The position numbers and the translations under genes are program-made. A stretch of 64,000 nucleotides of DNA from Chloroflexota bacterium (GTDB lineage: Bacteria; Chloroflexota; Limnocylindria; Limnocylindrales; CSP1-4). The notes beneath the pieces were generated by a model. That model was not told the DNA's origin. It did not search any database and was given only the letters and a program-made list of their open reading frames with translations. The stretch lies in contig JAJYNJ010000027.1 of NCBI GenBank assembly GCA_021786385.1, forward strand, positions 84,760 through 148,759, read 5' to 3'. Within the stretch, counting starts at the first letter, position 1; every line of letters starts with the position of its first letter. Below, one piece after another: positions 47,601 to 55,398 of the stretch.

Positions 47601-49211
47601 ATGCGTACGTCGCCTCTGCCCTCCTATCGGCGGGCGACGCTCGTTGTGCTCGCCGTAGCTGGGATCGCCGCCGCCTGTGGAGATGCGATCCCCGTCTCCC
47701 CCGCCCTTTCCCTCGCTCCGGGCAGTCCCCGCCTGGCGGCGCCGACCAGCGCGAACGGAACGAGCGCCGGTGGCAGCGCAGTGCCCGCGGCGTCCGGGCA
47801 GGGCACCGGCCTCGGCCCCGAACTGACGCCCGCCCTCGAGGCACAGCTCAACGCGACGCTGCTGCGGCTCCGGGCGGCCGATCACCTGCCCGGGGTGCAG
47901 GCCGTCGTCCGCACGGCCGGCGGCGCAGCATGGAGCGGCCATGCAGGGTTCGCCGACCTGGCGACCCGCGAACGGGTCACCGCGACCACGCTCTTCGACG
48001 CCGGAAGCATCACCAAGACCTTCGTGGCCGCGCTCACCCTGCAGCTCGCCGCCGGAGGCGTCCTCGGCCTCGACGACCCCCTGAGCCGGTGGCTCCCGGG
48101 CTTCACCCGCGGCCCCGGCGTCACCCTCCGGGAACTGCTCGACCAGACCAGCGGCATCGACGATCCGTTTCTCCACGCCACCCTCCTCAACGCCCTCGGC
48201 GCGCACCCGCGCAGGCCTTGGACGCCGGATCAGGTGCTGCGCTACACGGGCCGGCCACACTTCGCTCCCGGCCGCGGCTGGTTCTACTCGAACGCCAACT
48301 ACATCCTGCTCGGCCAGGTCATCCAACGCGCGACGGGCGAGAGCGTCGCCGCACTGGTGCGCCGCCGCTTTCTCGACCCCCTGGGGCTCGGCCACACGTT
48401 CCTGCAGGGCCAGGAGCCCGTCACCGGGGTGGCCGCCCACGGGTACGCCGCAGCGAGCCCCGCGTCCGGGGTGCCCACCGACCTCTCCGACGGGACCTCC
48501 TACCTGCCCTTCACGTCCCTGGCGACGGCGCTCGGCACGGCCGGCGCGCTGGTCACGACGGCTGACGATCTGTCGCGCTGGGCCGAGGCGCTCTATGGGG
48601 GCCGCGTCCTCGAACCGACCGCGCTGGGTCAGATGCTCGATTTCGGCCTCACCCGGGGCCTGAAGCCACGCTGGCCCTACGGACTCGGTGCCCAGCAGAT
48701 CGCCTTCTCCGGGCGCCTGTCATGGGGGCACTCTGGGCTGCTCTCGGGCTACCACGCGGCCATGCGCTACTTTCCGGGCAGCGGTCTCACGATCGCGGTG
48801 CTGATGAACACCGACGCGACGAACCCGGACGCGACCGTGGCGGCGCTGCTCGGCGTTCTCTACCCGCCAACGGCGACCCTGGCCCCGTCGGTCACCCCGG
48901 TCCCGCCGTCAACGGCGTCGCCCCCCCGCGCCCTCCGCGCCAGCTCGATGAACGGACGCAGCCGGTTGGTGATCTCCAGCCGAGTGCGCCGAAAGGCGGC
49001 CAACTTCTCGGCGTCAGTGCCCTCGACCTCGGCCGGGTCCTCGAGGCCCCAGTTGGTGATCTCCAGCCGAGTGCGCCGAAAGGCGGCCAACTTCTCGGCG
49101 TCAGTGCCCTCGACCTCGGCCGGGTCCTCGAGGCCCCAGTGGAGCGCGTTGTGCTCACCCGGGAAGACCGGGCAGACCTGGCGCGCCCGGTCGCAGACCG
49201 TGATGACGTAG
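47601..49211 (+). CDS. serine hydrolase (class C beta-lactamase-related); the ORF continues antisense to arsC
   Basis: TTLFDAGSITKTFVAALTLQLAAGGVLGLDDPLSRWLPGF...FYSNANYILLGQVIQ...GHSGLLSGY; the catalytic domain ends near 48870. Confidence 0.85.
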   Translation: MRTSPLPSYRRATLVVLAVAGIAAACGDAIPVSPALSLAPGSPRLAAPTSANGTSAGGSAVPAASGQGTGLGPELTPALEAQLNATLLRLRAADHLPGVQAVVRTAGGAAWSGHAGFADLATRERVTATTLFDAGSITKTFVAALTLQLAAGGVLGLDDPLSRWLPGFTRGPGVTLRELLDQTSGIDDPFLHATLLNALGAHPRRPWTPDQVLRYTGRPHFAPGRGWFYSNANYILLGQVIQRATGESVAALVRRRFLDPLGLGHTFLQGQEPVTGVAAHGYAAASPASGVPTDLSDGTSYLPFTSLATALGTAGALVTTADDLSRWAEALYGGRVLEPTALGQMLDFGLTRGLKPRWPYGLGAQQIAFSGRLSWGHSGLLSGYHAAMRYFPGSGLTIAVLMNTDATNPDATVAALLGVLYPPTATLAPSVTPVPPSTASPPRALRASSMNGRSRLVISSRVRRKAANFSASVPSTSAGSSRPQLVISSRVRRKAANFSASVPSTSAGSSRPQWSALCSPGKTGQTWRARSQTVMT

Positions 49212-49528
49212 TCGAAGGGCCGATCGAGGAACTCCGTTACCGACTTGGACCGCGCCCCCGACCAGTCGATGCCGACCTCACCGAGCACGCGGACGGTGTA
49301 CGGGTTGACACCCCGCGGCTCGGTCCCAGCGGAGCAGACCTCGAAGTCCGGGCCTCCATGGTGCTGCAGCAGCGCCTCGGCGATCTGGCTGCGCGCGGAG
49401 TTGCCGGTGCAGACGAAGAGGACGCGGATCGGACGGTCGGGCATGCTGATCTCCATGGGGTCGCGGCCCGCTGCCGCGATGGTGTTGGCAAGGTCGCTGA
49501 GCTCGGCGTCGAGGCGCTCGAAGGTCAA
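48860..49528 (-). CDS. arsC: arsenate reductase, LMW-PTP (thioredoxin-type) family, with a duplicated C-terminal segment
   Basis: IRVLFVCTGNSARSQIAEALLQHHGGPDFEVCSAGTEP...DYVITVCDRARQVCPVFPGEHNALHWGLEDPAEVEGTDAEKLAAFRRTRLEITN(repeat); TTG start with GGAGGTGG SD overlapping the rarA stop. Confidence 0.88.
   Translation of the reverse strand: MTFERLDAELSDLANTIAAAGRDPMEISMPDRPIRVLFVCTGNSARSQIAEALLQHHGGPDFEVCSAGTEPRGVNPYTVRVLGEVGIDWSGARSKSVTEFLDRPFDYVITVCDRARQVCPVFPGEHNALHWGLEDPAEVEGTDAEKLAAFRRTRLEITNWGLEDPAEVEGTDAEKLAAFRRTRLEITNRLRPFIELARRARGGDAVDGGTGVTDGARVAVGG
48965..49138. repeat. perfect 87-bp tandem duplication inside arsC (29 aa)
   Basis: Units 48965-49051 and 49052-49138 are identical; encode WGLEDPAEVEGTDAEKLAAFRRTRLEITN twice. 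Confidence 0.96.
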
Positions 49529-50865
49529 CCACCTCCGGCGTCCGGTGGGGTCCGCCGCCGTTCGCGGCGCCGCTCCATCAGCTCCCCGAGTTGCCGTTCC
49601 AGGCCCTGGTCCGAGGGTTCGTAGTAGCGCTTCCCGACGAGCCTATCCGGAAGGTACTGCTGCTCGACGTCGGCCCCGGGGTAGTCGTGCGGATAGCGAT
49701 AGCCGACCCCGATCCCGTGGCGCTTCATGGCGGGCACGGGCGCGTTCCGCAGGTGGAGCGGCACGGGCAGCGGCGCGAGCGCCTCGGCGTCCGCTCTGGC
49801 AGCGAAGTACGCCCGACCCGCGCGGTTCGATTTCGGCACGGCGGCCAGGAAGGCCGTCGCCTGGGCGAGCGCGTACTGCGCCTCGGGCAGCCCGACATAC
49901 TCCAGCGCCTGCGCTGCCGCCACCGCCAGCTGGAGCCCCCGCGGGTCGGCGTTCCCCACGTCCTCGCTGGCCAGGATGATCAGGCGGCGCGCGATGAAGC
50001 GCGGATCCTCGCCGGCCACGATCAGCTCCGCGAGCCAGTAGAGCGCGGCGTCGGGATCGTTCCCGCGCACGCTCTTGATGAACGCGCTGATCGTGTCGTA
50101 GTGGCGGTCTCCAACCAGGTCATACGCCGCGGCGCGCTGCTGGGCCGCGGCCTCCAGGTCCTCGCGGCGGGGCGCCACGCGGCCCCCCGCGTCCAGAAGC
50201 CCGCCCGCTTCGGCCAGCGCGGCGGTCGCCTCGAGAAGGTTGAGTGCCTGGCGCGCATCGCCTCCGGCCATCTGGACGAGCAAGGCCAGCACGTCGCCCG
50301 CCAACACGACGCGGCCCGCCAAACCGCGTTCGTCCAGGACCGCCGCCTCGACGACGCGGCGGATCTCGTCCTCGCCGAGCGGCTCCAGTCGAAAGACGCG
50401 CATACGGCTGAGCAGCGGCGGGTTCACCGAGAGATAGGCGTTCTCGGTGGTCGCGCCGATCAGCGTCACGGTGCCGTCCTCGACGTGCGGCAACAGCGCG
50501 TCCTGTTGCGCGCGGTTGAAGCGGTGGATCTCGTCGATGAAGAGGACCGTCGGCGTCGCCGGTGCGTCGGTCTCCGGTCGCGCACGGGCTGCCGCAATCA
50601 CTGCCCGCACCTCCGCCACGCCACTCATCACGGCCGACAGGGTGCGGAACTCGGCGCCGGCCGCCGCCGCCAGGAGACGGGCCAGGGTCGTCTTGCCGCT
50701 CCCCGGCGGGCCCCACAGGATCATGCTGGGTAGCGCGCCACGTGCGGCAAAGCGCCGGAAGGGACCCGTTGGGCCGACGAGGTGCGTCTGTCCCACGAAC
50801 TCGTCGAGCGTGCGCGGCCGCATCCGCGCGGCGAGGGGCTGGCGCGCGGTGGAGGGTTCGGCCAT
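49525..50865 (-). CDS. rarA: replication-associated recombination protein RarA (MgsA) AAA+ ATPase
   Basis: RPRTLDEFVGQTHLVGPTGPFRRFAARGALPSMILWGPPGSGKTTLARLLAAAAGAEFRTLSAVMSGVAEVRAVI...VLFIDEIHRFNRAQQDALLPHVE. Confidence 0.95.
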   Translation of the reverse strand: MAEPSTARQPLAARMRPRTLDEFVGQTHLVGPTGPFRRFAARGALPSMILWGPPGSGKTTLARLLAAAAGAEFRTLSAVMSGVAEVRAVIAAARARPETDAPATPTVLFIDEIHRFNRAQQDALLPHVEDGTVTLIGATTENAYLSVNPPLLSRMRVFRLEPLGEDEIRRVVEAAVLDERGLAGRVVLAGDVLALLVQMAGGDARQALNLLEATAALAEAGGLLDAGGRVAPRREDLEAAAQQRAAAYDLVGDRHYDTISAFIKSVRGNDPDAALYWLAELIVAGEDPRFIARRLIILASEDVGNADPRGLQLAVAAAQALEYVGLPEAQYALAQATAFLAAVPKSNRAGRAYFAARADAEALAPLPVPLHLRNAPVPAMKRHGIGVGYRYPHDYPGADVEQQYLPDRLVGKRYYEPSDQGLERQLGELMERRRERRRTPPDAGGG

Positions 50866-50951
50866 GAGGAGTGGGGAGGACGCCTCGGGGGCGGGGGCCT
50901 CGGGGGCGGGGCGACGGCGCGGCACCATGGCAGTCTAGTGCTTCGGGTACC

Positions 50952-51365
50952 TCAGGGGACGAGCTCGAACGACCGACCGGCCACCGCACGCAGCACCGAG
51001 TACGGGCGCCGGTCGAACGTGGCGATGCGGACGGCCCCCAGCCGCTCCGCGAGCGCCACGGTCAGCGCGTCGGCCAACGAACAGCGCGGCTCGGCGGCCA
51101 GCCTGCGCAGTTCGCTCGCCCGCGCGACGTCGGCGCGCGTGGGCCCGACCAGGTCGATGGCGCCGTCCGTGATCGCCGCGAGGAACGCCTCCGCGGCGCT
51201 CGGGCCGAGCGCACGCTGGAGCACGTGTTCGCACTCGGCCAGCGTGACCGCACCGATGGCGAGCGGCTCGCTCGTAGCCTCGAACCAGGCCGCGGCGGTC
51301 GCATGGTTGTGGTCGGCGCGGTCGGCGGCCGCGACCACGATGCTGGCGTCCAGCAGCGCGGTCAC
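50952..51365 (-). CDS. PIN-domain (VapC-like) toxin
   Basis: TALLDASIVVAAADRADHNHATAAAWFEA...LAECEHVLQRAL...CSLADALTVALAERLGAVRIATFDRR: PIN acidic residues; GTG start overlaps the antitoxin stop. Confidence 0.85.
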   Translation of the reverse strand: MTALLDASIVVAAADRADHNHATAAAWFEATSEPLAIGAVTLAECEHVLQRALGPSAAEAFLAAITDGAIDLVGPTRADVARASELRRLAAEPRCSLADALTVALAERLGAVRIATFDRRPYSVLRAVAGRSFELVP

Positions 51366-51643
51366 CGTCGCGTCTCCCCCATCTCGCGCGCCGCGATGCG
51401 GCCCGCGTCCAGCGAGAGCCGGCCGTGACCGCTCCGCCCGATCCCCACGAACGGCAACGGCCGGCGGGGCGCTTCCGACGCGTCCACGTAGGCCGCGATG
51501 GCCTCGCCGATCAGGGCCGTCTTCGTCCGCCCGGTCGTCCGTGCGAGGCGATCCAGGCGCAGGAGCAGGTCGGTCGGCAACAGAATGGTCGTCCGCCTCG
51601 TGCTCGTCGGCCGTCCGCCGCCTGCCAGCGCCGTGGTCGCCAT
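51362..51643 (-). CDS. ribbon-helix-helix (VapB/CopG-like) antitoxin
   Basis: RRTTILLPTDLLLRLDRLARTTGRTKTALIGEAIAAYVD; preceded by GGGAGGAGG SD. Confidence 0.83.
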   Translation of the reverse strand: MATTALAGGGRPTSTRRTTILLPTDLLLRLDRLARTTGRTKTALIGEAIAAYVDASEAPRRPLPFVGIGRSGHGRLSLDAGRIAAREMGETRR

Positions 51644-51685
51644 GAAGGCCTCCTCCCGTCTCTTCGGGCTTGTTGTATGTACTCA

Positions 51686-51714
51686 TATATGCCTCACTGG
51701 ACGTCCAACGTCAA
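51686..51714 (-). promoter_or_regulatory. predicted promoter/operator of the toxin-antitoxin pair
   Basis: Minus strand TTGACG (51714-51709), 17-nt spacer containing the palindrome TGGACGTCCA (51698-51707), CATATA (51691-51686). Confidence 0.5.
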
Positions 51715-51792
51715 CCGGACCTACGATCGCCTGGCGCGTTCCCGCCGGCGAGGGACCGCGCCGCATCGAACACGCCGCACTGGGAGCAGACC

Positions 51793-53007
51793 GTGGCCAA
51801 CCTCGAAGCGCACCTGCGCGTGCCGGGACCCACCCCGTTACCCGACGCCGTTCGGGAAGCCGGTGCTCGGCAGATGGTCAACCACCGTGGGCCGGAATTC
51901 GCGGCGCTGATGGGCCGCGTGGTCCCGGCCCTCCAACGCGGGTTCCGCACCAAGAACGAGATCCTGCTGGTGGGGGCCTCGGGCACGGGCGGGCTCGAGG
52001 CGGCGGTGGTGAACCACCTTTCGCCGGGCGATCCGGTCCTCGCGGTCAGCATCGGCGCCTTCGGCGACCGCTTCGCCAAGATCGCGACGCGCTACGGCGC
52101 CGACGTCACGGTGCTGCCCGTCGAATGGGGGCGCGCGGCAGAGCCCGACGCCGTGCGGGAGGCGATCGCCGGGATGCGCCGCGAGGGACGCGCCCCGGTT
52201 GCCGTCCTGCTCACGCACAACGAGACGTCGACGGGCGTCACCAATCCGGTCGAGGCGCTCGCTGCCGCCGTCCGCGAAGCCGCCCCCGAGGCGCTCTTGG
52301 TGGTCGACGCGATCAGCGGTCTAGGAGCGGTGCCGTTCGACACAGACGGCTGGGGGCTGGACGTCGTCGTGACCGGTTCGCAGAAGAGCTGGATGGTTCC
52401 GCCGGGCCTCTCGATGATCGCCGTTTCGCCACGTGCTTGGGCGGCCGCCGAGCGTGCCACGATGCCCCGCTTCTACCTCGACCTGAAGGCGCACCGCGAC
52501 GCGGCCGAGAAGGGTTCGACGCCCTGGACGCCACCCGTCAGCGTCTGCTTCCAGCTCGACGTGGCGCTGGCACTGATCGAGGCCGAGGGGTACCCGGCGA
52601 TCTTCGCCCGACATGCGGCGTGCGGGGCCGCGACACGCGCGGGGCTCGCCGCGCTCGGGTTCCGGCTCTTCGCCGACCCCGCCCACGCCTCGAACACGGT
52701 GACCGCGGCGCTGGTCCCGGGTGAGATGGACTGGAAGAGCTTCAACGCCGATCTGCGCCGCCGGGGGCTGGTCCTGGCAGGTGGGCAGGGCAAGCTGACC
52801 GGCCTGGTCTTCCGCGTCGGCCATCTGGGAGACGTCACCGTCAACCAGATCCTGGCCGCCCTCGAGATCCTCGAAGAAGCGCTCATCGCCGGGGGAAGGC
52901 CGGTGGATCGGGGGGCCGCCCTGGCGGCAGCCGTCCGCGCCGCCGATGCCGCGCTTGCCGCCGGCGCGACTGCCACCGCCCCGGCCGGGAAGGGGGCCGC
53001 GGCATGA
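51793..53007 (+). CDS. class V aminotransferase (alanine/serine-glyoxylate-type)
   Basis: LRVPGPTPLPDAVREAGARQMVNHRGPEFAALM...TGGLEAAVVNHLSPGDPVL...LLTHNETSTGVTNPV...DAISGLGAVPFDTDGWGLDVVVTGSQKSWMVPPGLS (Lys-PLP). Confidence 0.92.
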   Translation: MANLEAHLRVPGPTPLPDAVREAGARQMVNHRGPEFAALMGRVVPALQRGFRTKNEILLVGASGTGGLEAAVVNHLSPGDPVLAVSIGAFGDRFAKIATRYGADVTVLPVEWGRAAEPDAVREAIAGMRREGRAPVAVLLTHNETSTGVTNPVEALAAAVREAAPEALLVVDAISGLGAVPFDTDGWGLDVVVTGSQKSWMVPPGLSMIAVSPRAWAAAERATMPRFYLDLKAHRDAAEKGSTPWTPPVSVCFQLDVALALIEAEGYPAIFARHAACGAATRAGLAALGFRLFADPAHASNTVTAALVPGEMDWKSFNADLRRRGLVLAGGQGKLTGLVFRVGHLGDVTVNQILAALEILEEALIAGGRPVDRGAALAAAVRAADAALAAGATATAPAGKGAAA

Positions 53008-54572
53008 AGATCCTGGTCGCCGAACCACTTGCCGAGGAGGGCGTCGCGCTGCTGCGGGCCCACCATCAGGTCGACGTCCGCACCGGGCTCTCGCGCGAGG
53101 AGCTCCTCGCCGCGCTGCCCGAGTACGACGCCTTGATGGTGCGCAGCCAGGTGAAGGTCGATGCGGACGCGATCGCCGCCGGGTCGCGCCTGGCGGTCAT
53201 CGGCCGTGCCGGGGTGGGAGTCGACAACGTCGACCTCGACGCCGCCACGCGCGCCGGGATCGTGGTGGTCAACGCGCCGACGGGCAACACGGTGGCCGCC
53301 GCGGAGCACACCATCGCGTTGATCTTCGCGCTCGCCCGCCGCATCGCCGCCGCCGACGCGTCGGTCCGCCGGGGCGAGTGGAAGCGCAGCGCCTTCACTG
53401 GCGTCGAGCTGCGCGGCAAGACGCTGGGGATCGTCGGGCTGGGCAAGATCGGCATGGCCGTCGCGGACCGCGCTCGGGGCCTGCAGATGGAAGTGATCGG
53501 CCACGACCCGTTCGTCTCGCCGGAAGCGGCGGCACATCACGGCGTCGCGCTGCGCACGTTCGACGAAGTGCTCACTGGCGCCGACGTGCTGACCCTCCAC
53601 GTGCCCGTGACGCGCACCACCAAAGGCCTCATCGGCGGACCGCAGCTCGCGCGCATGAAGCCGACCGCGTTCCTGCTCAACGTCTCGCGCGGGTCGGTGG
53701 TGGACGAGGCGGCGCTTGCCGTCGCGTTGCGCGAGGGGCGCCTGGCGGGCGCCGGCCTCGACGTCTACGCCGTCGAACCGCCCACCGGCTCGCCGATCCT
53801 GGACGCCCCGAACACCGTCCTGACGCCGCACCTCGGGGCCTCGACGGCGGAGGCCCAGGTCCGCGTCGCCGTCGAGGCGGCCGAGCAGGTGCTCGATGTC
53901 CTCGACGGCCGACCGGCGGTCTATGCGGTGAACGCGCCGCTCGTCACGCCCGAGACCGCGCAAGCGCTGGCCCCGTTCCTGCCGCTCGCGGAGACCCTCG
54001 GCCAGCTCTACGCGCAGCTCGCGCCCGGCCCCGCTGGCGAGCTGACCTTGGAGATCGCCGGGGAACTGGCCGGCCACGAGACCGGGCCGCTCGCCGCGGC
54101 GGTCCTGCGCGGCCTCCTCGAGGTGAGCACCACCGAGCGGGTCAACCAGATCAACGCGCCGACGATCGCCCGCGCCCGCGGCATCACGCTCATCGAGCGC
54201 AAGTTGCCCGACGGCGGACCGTTTGCCTCGCTGGTGACGCTCTCGGGCGCGACGACCGTCGGGGGCACCGTGGCCGGCGGCGAGCAGCGCATCGTCCGCC
54301 TCGGCGACGATTGGGTCGACATGGCGCCGGCGCAGCACATGCTGGTGACCAGACACCGCGATCGCCCTGGCACGATGGGGCGTGTCGGGCTCATCCTGGG
54401 CAAGCACGACGTCAACATCAGCGCCATGCACCTCGCCCGCCGCGCGCCGCGCGAAGAGGCCAAGATGATCCTGGCCCTCGACGATCCGGTGCCGGACGAG
54501 GCCGCGGCCGAGATTCGCGCGGACCCCGAGGTGCTCGACCTCTGGCTGATCCGATTGTCGCCCGGTGAGTGA
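53004..54572 (+). CDS. serA: D-3-phosphoglycerate dehydrogenase (long form with ACT domain)
   Basis: KTLGIVGLGKIGMAVADRARGLQMEVIGHDPFVSPE...LLNVSRGSVVDEAALAVALREGRLAGAGLDVYAVEPP...C-terminal ACT HDVNISAMHLAR. Confidence 0.95.
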   Translation: MKILVAEPLAEEGVALLRAHHQVDVRTGLSREELLAALPEYDALMVRSQVKVDADAIAAGSRLAVIGRAGVGVDNVDLDAATRAGIVVVNAPTGNTVAAAEHTIALIFALARRIAAADASVRRGEWKRSAFTGVELRGKTLGIVGLGKIGMAVADRARGLQMEVIGHDPFVSPEAAAHHGVALRTFDEVLTGADVLTLHVPVTRTTKGLIGGPQLARMKPTAFLLNVSRGSVVDEAALAVALREGRLAGAGLDVYAVEPPTGSPILDAPNTVLTPHLGASTAEAQVRVAVEAAEQVLDVLDGRPAVYAVNAPLVTPETAQALAPFLPLAETLGQLYAQLAPGPAGELTLEIAGELAGHETGPLAAAVLRGLLEVSTTERVNQINAPTIARARGITLIERKLPDGGPFASLVTLSGATTVGGTVAGGEQRIVRLGDDWVDMAPAQHMLVTRHRDRPGTMGRVGLILGKHDVNISAMHLARRAPREEAKMILALDDPVPDEAAAEIRADPEVLDLWLIRLSPGE

Positions 54573-55398
54573 CGACGCCCCGGCCGGCTCGGGACGCGGG
54601 CCGGCGCCCGATGCGACGATCGTGCTCGTCCGCCACGGCGAGTCAACATGGATCGCCGAGGGGCGGTTCCAGGGAGCTGCCGATCCGCCCCTCTCCACGC
54701 TCGGTCGGCGCCAGGCCGCGCTGGTCGCGGCTCGGCTCGCCGACTCGTCCACGGTGTTCGTATCGCCGTTCCCTGCGGGACCCCCGCTCGGCTGCTGGCA
54801 CTCACCGCTCCAGCGGGCCGCGGCGACGGCCGCCGCGATCGCCGAGCGGTGGGACCCGCCGCTCGCGCTGCGCCCCGACGGTCGACTGCGCGAGATCGGC
54901 CAAGGCGCGTGGGAGGGCCGCACGGCGGCCGATATCGCACGCAACGACGGCGCGGCGCTGGCCGGCTGGCGACGCGATCCGGTCCACGTCCACGCCCCCG
55001 GCGGCGAGTCGCTGAGCGAAGTCCAGGGACGCGCGACCGGCTTCCTCGACGATCTGTGGGGGGCGCTCGCCGTGCGAGCGGCCGCCGGGCCGCCCGGTAC
55101 GGGTACGATGCCCGGTGGGGGTGCGATGCCCGGCGGGGCGGCCGCGGTTCCGTTCTCCACTGGCGAGCGTCCACCCTGGGCCATCATCGTGGCGCACGAG
55201 GGGCTGCTGCGCGTCCTGCTGCTGGCGCTGCTCGACCTGCCGCTCGAGGCGTTCTGGCGGTTTCCGTTCGGGCTCTGCGGCGTCTCGGTGGTCGAGCTCC
55301 GCGGCGGTCGCGCGGCGTTGCGCGCCCACAACCTGGTCGACCACCTGGCGCCGCTTGCCGCACGGGGCGAGATGCCGGCGACGACACCCGGGCTCTAG
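54565..55398 (+). CDS. histidine phosphatase (phosphoglycerate mutase-like) family; candidate phosphoserine phosphatase
   Basis: TIVLVRHGESTWIAEGRFQGAADPPLSTLGRRQAALVAARL...GCWHSPLQRAAATAAAIAERW...REIGQGAWEGRTAADI...IVAHEGLLRVLL; 8-bp overlap with serA. Confidence 0.92.
   Translation: MSDDAPAGSGRGPAPDATIVLVRHGESTWIAEGRFQGAADPPLSTLGRRQAALVAARLADSSTVFVSPFPAGPPLGCWHSPLQRAAATAAAIAERWDPPLALRPDGRLREIGQGAWEGRTAADIARNDGAALAGWRRDPVHVHAPGGESLSEVQGRATGFLDDLWGALAVRAAAGPPGTGTMPGGGAMPGGAAAVPFSTGERPPWAIIVAHEGLLRVLLLALLDLPLEAFWRFPFGLCGVSVVELRGGRAALRAHNLVDHLAPLAARGEMPATTPGL

Noticed and set aside
51661-51793. Possible amino-acid leader peptide upstream of the serine operon (MYSYMPHWTSNVN...)
   Set aside because: No enrichment of Ser codons and no clear alternative structures; the region is explained by the TA promoter.
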